Origin: an uncultured Ruminococcus sp.
GTDB lineage: Bacteria; Bacillota; Clostridia; Oscillospirales; CAG-272
Direction of reading: 5' to 3'
Assembly (NCBI GenBank): GCA_902765885.1
Contig: CACXBN010000386.1
Coordinates: 1-7,183, forward strand
DNA length: 7,183 nt
The first letter of the stretch is position 1. Each line of letters opens with the position of its first letter. The translations under genes were made by a program, and so were the position numbers. Shown here in pieces: positions 1 to 5,111 of this stretch. The notes under the pieces were generated by a model. The model saw only the letters and a list, made by a program, of their open reading frames with translations. It did not search any database and had not been told where the DNA came from.

Positions 1-1267
1 CACAGTCGTTGAGCCTCTCAAGGACAGACTTGTCGGACGTTTCGTGATCGGCGACGTTATAGATCCGAACACAGGTGAGGTCATTGTAGAAAACAACACA
101 GCCATCAGTGATGCAGCAGCGAAGAAGATCGTAAATGCCGGAATAGAAAAAGTACACATCAGAACAGTACTTCAGTGTAATTCCAGATACGGTGTATGCG
201 CTCACTGCTACGGCCACAACCTCGCAAACGACAGACCGGTCAGCGTAGGTGAATCTGTCGGTATCATAGCCGCACAGTCAATCGGTGAACCCGGTACACA
301 GCTTACGATGCGTACGTTCCATACGGGCGGTGTTGCAGCTGCAAACATCACACAGGGTCTTCCGAGAGTCGAAGAACTGTTCGAAGCCCGCAAGCCGAAG
401 AAGACCGCGATAGTTGCGGAAGTCGCAGGCAAGTGCACGATCGAACTTGTCAAGAAGACACATAATATCACGATCACTTCCGACGACGGAACATCGACAG
501 TATATCAAGTGCCTTTCGGAACCAATATAGTTGTTGACGACGGACAGTACGTACTTCCCGGTACGGCACTCACCGAAGGCGACAAGAACCCGGCAGACAT
601 ACTCAGGATCAACGGAATAGATGCGGTTTACGACTACATCCTTCTCGAAGTCCAGAAGGTTTACCGCAGCCAGGGTATTAACATAAACGACAAGCATATC
701 GAAGTTATCGCACGTCAGATGACCAGAAAGGTCAAGGTCGTTGATGAGGGAGACACAAATCTTCTCTCCGGCGCAACCGTTAACCTTTCCGAATTCTTGA
801 TTGAGAACGATGAAATCGAAAGACGCCGCAAGGCAGGAGAAATCGATCTCAGACCCGCTACGGCAGATCCGGTACTTCTCGGAATCACAAAGGCATCACT
901 GCTCACCGAATCCTTCCTTTCTGCAGCATCATTCCAGGAAACAACAAAAGTCCTCACAGAAGCTGCAATGAAGGGCAAGGTCGACCATCTCATGGCTCTT
1001 AAGGAAAATGTTCTTATAGGACGTCTGATCCCTGCAGGAACAGGTATGGACCGCTACCGCAACATCCAGGTGGCCCGCACATCAGAACCCATTTTCATCG
1101 GGGATAATGAGATTTCAGAGGATTCTCTCGGGCTGACTCCCGACGAGATCGCCGATGCAAACAAGATTCTCGGAATAGAGCCGGAAAAAGAGGAAATCGA
1201 TCCAGAAGAGGCTGAGCTCGAAAGACAGGCCGACATCATGACAAACGATCTGTTTGGAAACAAATAA
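1..1267 (+). CDS. rpoC: DNA-directed RNA polymerase subunit beta' (3' part, start outside window)
   Basis: This is the C-terminal third or so of the catalytic beta' subunit of RNA polymerase. The reading frame is open from base 2, so the GTG at 44 is internal and the true start lies upstream of the window. Three cysteines of the C-terminal-side zinc site (C-x6-C-x2-C) are encoded at 176-178, 197-199 and 206-208; the fourth lies upstream. The trigger loop (QSIGEPGTQLTMRTFHTGG) spans about 275-331, with the catalytic Met, Arg and His at 308-310, 311-313 and 320-322. It continues directly into ITQGLPRVEELFEAR, so the large SI3 insertion of Proteobacteria is absent, as expected in Gram-positives. 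The conserved C-terminal block (LLGITKASLLTESFLSAASF, then KENVLIGRLIPAGTGM) lies at about 872-1048. The gene ends in TAA five bases before its terminator. Identity is secure. Confidence 0.98.
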   Translation, partial: TVVEPLKDRLVGRFVIGDVIDPNTGEVIVENNTAISDAAAKKIVNAGIEKVHIRTVLQCNSRYGVCAHCYGHNLANDRPVSVGESVGIIAAQSIGEPGTQLTMRTFHTGGVAAANITQGLPRVEELFEARKPKKTAIVAEVAGKCTIELVKKTHNITITSDDGTSTVYQVPFGTNIVVDDGQYVLPGTALTEGDKNPADILRINGIDAVYDYILLEVQKVYRSQGININDKHIEVIARQMTRKVKVVDEGDTNLLSGATVNLSEFLIENDEIERRRKAGEIDLRPATADPVLLGITKASLLTESFLSAASFQETTKVLTEAAMKGKVDHLMALKENVLIGRLIPAGTGMDRYRNIQVARTSEPIFIGDNEISEDSLGLTPDEIADANKILGIEPEKEEIDPEEAELERQADIMTNDLFGNK

Positions 1268-1272
1268 GTACT

Positions 1273-1305
1273 AAAGGTCATGCCGCACAAAGGCATGGCC
1301 TTTTC
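1273..1305 (+). terminator. Rho-independent terminator after rpoC
   Basis: A 9-bp stem, GGTCATGCC (1276-1284) against GGCATGGCC (1292-1300), contains one G-U pair and closes a 7-nt loop. It is preceded by AAA and followed by TTTTCT. It starts only a few bases after the rpoC stop, so it should end the rpoBC transcript and separate it from the GH31 gene. Confidence 0.88.
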
Positions 1306-1329
1306 TATGTTCCATTTTTTCCTTTCATA

Positions 1330-1338
1330 TGATATAAT
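1330..1338 (+). promoter_or_regulatory. Extended -10 promoter for the alpha-xylosidase gene
   Basis: TGATATAAT matches the extended -10 pattern TGnTATAAT exactly, with TATAAT at 1333-1338. The expected -35 position (about 1310-1315, TTCCAT) is a poor match, which is typical where the extended -10 carries recognition. The start of transcription would be near 1345, giving a leader of about 32 nt. No clear catabolite-repression (cre) box was found in 1305-1376, although the inverted repeat GATAT-N7-ATATC (1331-1347) overlaps this box. Confidence 0.7.
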
Positions 1339-1361
1339 TCGAATATCCAGTCAGAGAATTC

Positions 1362-1367
1362 AGGAGG
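1362..1367 (+). promoter_or_regulatory. Ribosome binding site of the alpha-xylosidase gene
   Basis: A full AGGAGG lies nine bases before the ATG at 1377. This selects 1377 over the in-frame ATG at 1389 (Met5). Confidence 0.85.
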
Positions 1368-1376
1368 GATTGTTTC

Positions 1377-3695
1377 ATGAAATTCACCATGGGATACGGC
1401 GCAAATCTTCCGGGAATAACGTCATCCGATGTTGCCCAGATAAAAGACACAAAACTTGAATTAAGGGATGGTGCGGAGTCACTGAACCTTTTTACAGTCA
1501 ATTACAACGGATACGAAAAAGCTTTCGGAGGTCCGGCAATAGAAGTGTCCGTGTCAGCTCCTGTTCCCGATGTGATCCGTATTGAAGCCGTACATTTCCG
1601 CGGCATCAAAAACAAAGGTCCTGAATTCGAGATCGGCACCGCTCCCGGAAAACTTGACTATGACGAAACAGAAGACACGATCACCGTCAGAAGCGGAAAC
1701 ACCTCAGTTGTGATAAACAAAAATCCCGCATCATTCAAGTTTTACTATGATAACAGACTTCTTACTTCCGTAGGCGAAAGAAACGGAAGCTCGATGATAT
1801 CATACATGAATACTCCGGACGGCAGCTACATAAGGACACAGCTGAATGTTGACATAGGAGAAAAGCTTTACGGCCTCGGGGAAAGATTCACTCCTTTCGT
1901 CAAAAACGGACAGGTCGTTGATATCTGGAACGAAGACGGCGGAACATGTTCGGAGATAGCATACAAGAACATTCCCTTCTATATTTCGAACAAAGGATAT
2001 GGAGTTTTTGTAAACTCTCCGGACAGAGTCTCTTACGAGTTATGCTCAGAGATGGTGACGAGAGCCCAGTTTTCGGTACCGGGAGAAAAGATGGATTTCA
2101 TGGTGATAGGTGGCAGTAACATGAAGAATGTTCTCGAAAACTACACCACTCTCACCGGAAAACCGTCTTTGCCACCCGCCTGGTCATTCGGACTCTGGCT
2201 CACATCATCCTTCCTTACTTCATATGATGAGGATATAGTCATGTCAATGGTGGACGGGATGATGAGCCGCGACATACCTATTCATGTTTTCCATTTTGAC
2301 GCATACTGGATGAAAGAACAGGAATGGTGCGGATTCGAATGGGACAGAAGCATTTTCCCGGATCCGGAGAAGCTCATAGATAAAATCCACGACCGTGGAA
2401 TCAGGGTATGTGTTTGGATCAACCCGTATATCGGTCAGAAATCATCGTCTTTCAGTGAAGCCGCCGAATCGGGATATCTTCTTAAAAGACCTAACGGAGA
2501 TATATGGCAGACGGATCTCTGGCAGGCAGGAATGGGAATCGTGGATTTTACAAATCCCGCTGCTTACAAATGGTACCAGGATAAACTGAAAGCGCTGGTG
2601 GACGTCGGAGTCGACTGTTTCAAATCCGATTTCGGTGAAAGGATACCGGTTGACGTTGCTTATTTTGACGGCAGCGATCCTCAGAAAATGCACAACTACT
2701 ATACTTATTTATATAACAAATGCGTATTTGAGCTCCTTGAAAGAGAGCGCGGGAAAAACGAGGCATGCCTGTTCGCACGCTCTGCTACCGTCGGCGGTCA
2801 GAAGTTTCCGGTCCACTGGGGCGGAGACTGTCTTGCAAACTATCCGTCAATGAGCGAAACTCTGCGCGGAGGTCTGTCGCTCACCCTTTCGGGATTCGGT
2901 TACTGGAGCCATGATATAGCAGGGTTTGAAGGTAATATTGAACCTGATATATACAAACGCTGGTCTGCATTCGGGCTGCTGTCATCTCACTCAAGATTCC
3001 ACGGTGCGGGATCATACAAGGTTCCGTGGCTGTACGGCGAGGAATCCGTCGATGTAGTACGCTCGTTCGCCAAACTCAAATGTTCCCTGATGCCGTATAT
3101 CTGGGCTCAGGCTGTAAAAACACATATGACTGGTGTCCCGATGATGCGGGCTATGGTCCTTGAATTTCCCGATGACAGATGCACATGGGATCTTGATCTT
3201 CAGTATATGTTCGGAGACAGTCTTCTTGTTGCCCCTGTTTTCAGTGAAAACGGAAATGTGGAATACTATCTGCCGAAGGGACGCTGGACAGACTGGTTCA
3301 CAGGGGACGTGAAGGAAGGCGGAAGATTCCTCCGAGAGCATCACGGATATATGACCCTTCCTCTGCTTGTAAGGGAAAACTCGATCATAGCAGTCGGAAG
3401 CTGTGACATGTTTACCGAGTATGAATATGCGGATTCTGTCACCCTCAGGTGTTATGAGATATCCGATGCCGAGTGTACGATCCTCAACACGGGCTGCGAC
3501 ATAGCGCTTGTCGATAAAGCCGTACGTTCAGGGGATGATGTGATACACAGCTTCAAAGGTGAGCTCCGAGACGTTTCCCTTCTTCTTGTAAACATTCACA
3601 AAGTGGATAATCTCACTGGAGGTATTTCTGAAGATACTCCGGAAGGCCTGGTAATATCCGTATGTGACAGCACAGTCAGATATACCGTTGTGTGA
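1377..3695 (+). CDS. yicI: Glycoside hydrolase family 31 alpha-xylosidase (YicI type)
   Basis: This enzyme is predicted to hydrolyse non-reducing alpha-linked xylose from small xyloglucan fragments (isoprimeverose-like) in the cytoplasm; no signal peptide or membrane segment is visible. At 772 residues it equals E. coli YicI in length and aligns along most of it. By analogy with the YicI structure, the domains are an N-terminal beta-sandwich (about 1-246), the catalytic barrel (about 247-587) and two C-terminal beta-domains (to 667 and 772). The nucleophile is Asp418 in KSDFGER and the acid/base is Asp484 in HWGGDC. Likely xylose-site residues Phe279, Asp308, Trp347 and Lys416 are retained. 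The YicI Cys307-Phe308 pair that helps exclude glucose is Ala309-Tyr310 here, so an aromatic remains. The gene has its own promoter and terminator and sits alone between rpoC and rpsL, with no transporter or xylose gene beside it. An alpha-glucosidase side activity is possible. Family assignment is very secure and substrate assignment fairly secure. Confidence 0.93.
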   Translation: MKFTMGYGANLPGITSSDVAQIKDTKLELRDGAESLNLFTVNYNGYEKAFGGPAIEVSVSAPVPDVIRIEAVHFRGIKNKGPEFEIGTAPGKLDYDETEDTITVRSGNTSVVINKNPASFKFYYDNRLLTSVGERNGSSMISYMNTPDGSYIRTQLNVDIGEKLYGLGERFTPFVKNGQVVDIWNEDGGTCSEIAYKNIPFYISNKGYGVFVNSPDRVSYELCSEMVTRAQFSVPGEKMDFMVIGGSNMKNVLENYTTLTGKPSLPPAWSFGLWLTSSFLTSYDEDIVMSMVDGMMSRDIPIHVFHFDAYWMKEQEWCGFEWDRSIFPDPEKLIDKIHDRGIRVCVWINPYIGQKSSSFSEAAESGYLLKRPNGDIWQTDLWQAGMGIVDFTNPAAYKWYQDKLKALVDVGVDCFKSDFGERIPVDVAYFDGSDPQKMHNYYTYLYNKCVFELLERERGKNEACLFARSATVGGQKFPVHWGGDCLANYPSMSETLRGGLSLTLSGFGYWSHDIAGFEGNIEPDIYKRWSAFGLLSSHSRFHGAGSYKVPWLYGEESVDVVRSFAKLKCSLMPYIWAQAVKTHMTGVPMMRAMVLEFPDDRCTWDLDLQYMFGDSLLVAPVFSENGNVEYYLPKGRWTDWFTGDVKEGGRFLREHHGYMTLPLLVRENSIIAVGSCDMFTEYEYADSVTLRCYEISDAECTILNTGCDIALVDKAVRSGDDVIHSFKGELRDVSLLLVNIHKVDNLTGGISEDTPEGLVISVCDSTVRYTVV

Positions 3696-3751
3696 ACAAA
3701 CGCCGCAGCCTGTTTGAAGGCGAAGATAACGTAATCAAAAGTCCATACCTT

Positions 3752-3786
3752 GGATGCACATGCAAATGTGCATCCTCTTTTACTTT
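3752..3786 (+). terminator. Strong Rho-independent terminator after the alpha-xylosidase gene
   Basis: A perfect 10-bp stem, GGATGCACAT (3752-3761) and ATGTGCATCC (3766-3775), closes a GCAA tetraloop of the stable GNRA class. It is followed by TCTTTTACTTTTT. It lies 57 nt after the stop codon and should prevent read-through into the str operon, making the xylosidase gene monocistronic. Confidence 0.92.
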
Positions 3787-3857
3787 TTCACCAAATAATC
3801 CTTCGCAACAGGCCTGAAAATCGGCTTATTGTGTATGTTCTGAAATACAAAAATTCA

Positions 3858-3886
3858 TTGACAAGATTCGAACTTGATGGTATAAT
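3858..3886 (+). promoter_or_regulatory. Strong sigma-A type promoter of the str operon
   Basis: TTGACA (3858-3863) and TATAAT (3881-3886) both match consensus perfectly at the ideal 17-bp spacing. A TG one base before the -10 (TGGTATAAT) adds an extended -10 element. The A/T-rich stretch at about 3845-3857 could act as an UP element. Transcription should start near 3892-3894, giving a leader of about 103 nt before rpsL. This fits a highly expressed ribosomal operon. Stretch 3696-3996 holds only the preceding terminator, this promoter and the leader; no gene is seen there. Confidence 0.93.
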
Positions 3887-3937
3887 GTAGCGTATGAAAT
3901 TATGCGTGGAAATTTGCCCACATTTAATTTTTTGCTT

Positions 3938-3960
3938 ACAATCGGAGTCTCTCCGAATGT
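3938..3960 (+). promoter_or_regulatory. Hairpin in the rpsL leader RNA
   Basis: TCGGAG (3942-3947) pairs with CTCCGA (3951-3956) around a TCT loop. Past one A-A mismatch, three more pairs (ACA 3938-3940 with TGT 3958-3960) extend the stem. No U-tract follows, so it is not a terminator. It sits about 26 nt upstream of the rpsL ribosome binding site. A regulatory or mRNA-stabilising role is inference; no known riboswitch class was recognised. Confidence 0.45.
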
Positions 3961-3985
3961 ATATAAACATTTATTACTAAAGAAT

Positions 3986-3991
3986 AGGAGG
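3986..3991 (+). promoter_or_regulatory. Ribosome binding site of rpsL
   Basis: A perfect AGGAGG lies five bases before the ATG at 3997, supporting that start. Confidence 0.85.
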
Positions 3992-3996
3992 AAGAC

Positions 3997-4410
3997 ATGC
4001 CAACCTTTAACCAGCTCGTTAAGCAGGGCAGACAGGACAAGACTTATAAGTCAAAGGCACCGGTTCTTCAGCAGGGTTTCAACACCATCAAGAATCGTCC
4101 CACAGACCAGAGTTCTCCTCAGAAGCGTGGTGTTTGCACAAAAGTAACCACCATGGGCCCGAAGAAGCCTAACTCAGCTCTTCGTAAGATAGCCAGAGTA
4201 AGACTTACTAACGGTATGGAGGCTACTACATACATTCCCGGCATGGGTCATAATCTTCAGGAACACTCTGTAGTTCTGATCCGCGGCGGACGTGTACGTG
4301 ACCTGCCTGGTGTTCGTTATCACATTATTCGTGGAACACTTGATGCTCAGGGAGTAGCAAACCGTAAACAAGCCCGTTCAAAATACGGTGCAAAACGCCC
4401 GAAGAAATAA
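3997..4410 (+). CDS. rpsL: 30S ribosomal protein S12
   Basis: S12 sits at the decoding centre of the small ribosomal subunit, where it contacts h44 and tRNA and influences accuracy and the response to streptomycin. The 137-residue product is close to the Bacillus length (about 138) and about 13 residues longer than the E. coli protein, the extra residues falling around 26-40. Recognisable blocks are SPQKRGVCTKV (40-50), PKKPNSALRK (55-64), GHNLQEHSVVLIRGGRV (84-100) and DLPGVRYH (102-109). Lys56, equivalent to E. coli Lys43 and the main streptomycin-resistance site, is unchanged. The second classical site, E. coli Lys88, is Arg101 (CGT at 4297-4299). Asp102, the site methylthiolated in some bacteria, is present. 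Met53-Gly54 replace the Thr-rich residues usually found before PKKPNS. This is the first gene of the str operon. Confidence 0.98.
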   Translation: MPTFNQLVKQGRQDKTYKSKAPVLQQGFNTIKNRPTDQSSPQKRGVCTKVTTMGPKKPNSALRKIARVRLTNGMEATTYIPGMGHNLQEHSVVLIRGGRVRDLPGVRYHIIRGTLDAQGVANRKQARSKYGAKRPKK

Positions 4411-4446
4411 GAGGCGTCAGTTCTCATTGATAAATCGTTTGTGTAA

Positions 4447-4500
4447 AGTCTCCATATAAGTAATAGATGTTTATATGACCGACTGCACGAGCGGGAGATT
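4447..4500 (+). promoter_or_regulatory. Foldable RNA in the rpsL-rpsG spacer, candidate S7 regulatory site
   Basis: The spacer at 4411-4551 is 141 nt and carries no gene. AGTCTCC (4447-4453) can pair with GGAGATT (4494-4500), with one G-U pair, enclosing a second stem ATATAA (4454-4459) with TTATAT (4471-4476) and an unpaired block CGACTGCACGAG (4480-4491). In E. coli, S7 binds the rpsL-rpsG spacer and represses translation of the operon. This stretch is in the equivalent place and ends about 35 nt before the rpsG ribosome binding site. The role is inferred from position, the pairing and a partial resemblance to 16S rRNA. Confidence 0.35.
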
Positions 4501-4535
4501 ATCTTTCGAGTACCTATGAATTCATATTTTTAATG

Positions 4536-4542
4536 AAGGAGG
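4536..4542 (+). promoter_or_regulatory. Ribosome binding site deciding the GTG start of rpsG
   Basis: AAGGAGG lies nine bases before GTG at 4552. The nearest alternative, the ATG at 4645, is far inside the conserved protein. The site therefore settles the GTG start. Confidence 0.85.
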
Positions 4543-4551
4543 GAAGTTACA

Positions 4552-5022
4552 GTGTCCAGAAGAGGTCAGATTTCTAAAAGAGACGTTCTGCCGGATCCGC
4601 TTTACAATTCAAAGCTTGTCACAAAGCTCATAAACAACATTATGTACGACGGCAAAAAAGGCGTTGCACAGAAGATCGTTTACGATGCATTTGCAATTGT
4701 TGAATCCAAAGTAAATCAGAACGCACTTGAAGTATTCCAGGAAGCCCTCGAGAACATTATGCCTGTTCTTGAAGTTAAGGCTCGCCGTGTAGGCGGTTCC
4801 AACTACCAGGTTCCTATGGAAGTAAGACCCGAACGCCGTCAGACACTCGGCCTGCGTTGGTTAGTTACATACGCACGCATCAGAGGTGAACACACAATGT
4901 CTGAACGTCTTGCAGCCGAAATAATGGATGCAAAGAACAGCACAGGCGGCGCTTTCAAAAAGAAAGAAGATACGCATAGAATGGCTGAAGCTAACAAGGC
5001 TTTTGCTCATTTCAGATATTGA
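4552..5022 (+). CDS. rpsG: 30S ribosomal protein S7
   Basis: S7 is a primary binding protein of the 16S rRNA 3' major domain. It nucleates assembly of the 30S head and lies near the mRNA exit and the E site. The 156-residue product has the usual family length. Visible hallmarks are LPDPLYNSKLVTKLINNIM (13-31), DGKKGVAQKIVYDA (33-46), the RNA-binding beta-hairpin ARRVGGSNYQVPMEVRPERR (77-96), and the C-terminal helix KEDTHRMAEANKAFAHFRY (138-156). Translation starts at GTG; the other genes of this operon use ATG. The TGA stop (5020-5022) lies inside a small potential hairpin. It is the second gene of the str operon. In E. coli S7 is the translational repressor of this operon, and whether that holds here is unknown. 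Confidence 0.98.
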   Translation: MSRRGQISKRDVLPDPLYNSKLVTKLINNIMYDGKKGVAQKIVYDAFAIVESKVNQNALEVFQEALENIMPVLEVKARRVGGSNYQVPMEVRPERRQTLGLRWLVTYARIRGEHTMSERLAAEIMDAKNSTGGAFKKKEDTHRMAEANKAFAHFRY

Positions 5023-5038
5023 TGATATTTATTCATCA
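5020..5038 (+). repeat. Small inverted repeat over the rpsG stop codon
   Basis: TGATGA (5020-5025) and TCATCA (5033-5038) can form a 6-bp stem with a 7-nt A/T loop. The TGA stop of rpsG is the first three bases of the stem. No U-tract follows, so it is not read as a terminator. Confidence 0.4.
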
Positions 5039-5047
5039 TATATTATT

Positions 5048-5073
5048 GAGAGAAGGAAGATACACCTGCTCTC
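5048..5073 (+). promoter_or_regulatory. Hairpin in the rpsG-fusA spacer
   Basis: GAGAG (5048-5052) pairs with CTCTC (5069-5073). Past an A-G mismatch, AGG (5054-5056) pairs with CCT (5065-5067) around an 8-nt loop. It also contains AAGGAAG (5053-5059), which resembles a ribosome binding site but has no start codon at a suitable distance. No U-tract follows. It may be a processing or stability element; the function is unknown. Confidence 0.35.
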
Positions 5074-5095
5074 CAACAGTACAACCGTATAGTTT

Positions 5096-5100
5096 AGGAG
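5096..5100 (+). promoter_or_regulatory. Ribosome binding site of fusA
   Basis: AGGAG lies eleven bases before the ATG at 5112. This spacing is longer than for the other genes in the window, but the following residues (MPREYSLERTRNIG) match the normal EF-G N-terminus, which fixes the start. Confidence 0.75.
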
Positions 5101-5111
5101 ATATCAAATAA

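Noticed and set aside
278..697. Minus-strand 139-codon open frame inside rpoC
   Set aside because: It is the antisense shadow of a highly conserved coding region; its sequence follows from the beta' codons.
3701..3722. Small inverted repeat CGCC/GGCG just after the xylosidase stop
   Set aside because: It has only four pairs with a 14-nt loop and no U-tract; the real terminator is the perfect hairpin at 3752-3775.
3812..3830. GCC/GGC stem followed by TTATT upstream of the str promoter
   Set aside because: Three base pairs are not enough to call a hairpin or terminator.
3788..3970. Minus-strand 60-codon open frame between the xylosidase and rpsL
   Set aside because: It covers the str promoter and leader, has no recognisable ribosome binding site or family resemblance, and fits a chance open frame.
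1268..3996. Signs of a mobile element carrying the GH31 gene
   Set aside because: No transposase, integrase, terminal inverted repeats or target-site duplication could be seen at either edge, and base use looks similar to the neighbours by eye.
3902..4147. Plus-strand 81-codon open frame overlapping the start of rpsL
   Set aside because: It runs out of frame through the well-conserved rpsL coding sequence and has no ribosome binding site of its own.
4427..4460. Possible internal promoter before rpsG (TTGATA and TATAAG)
   Set aside because: The spacing is about 22 bp, too long for a sigma-A promoter, and there is no extended -10.
4515..4526. 12-bp palindrome TATGAATTCATA followed by TTTTT
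   Set aside because: As RNA it gives only about four A/T-rich pairs, too weak for a terminator; it sits just upstream of the rpsG ribosome binding site and is probably chance.
5046..5093. Possible promoter before fusA (TTGAGA and TATAGT)
   Set aside because: The two boxes are about 36 bp apart and cannot work together.
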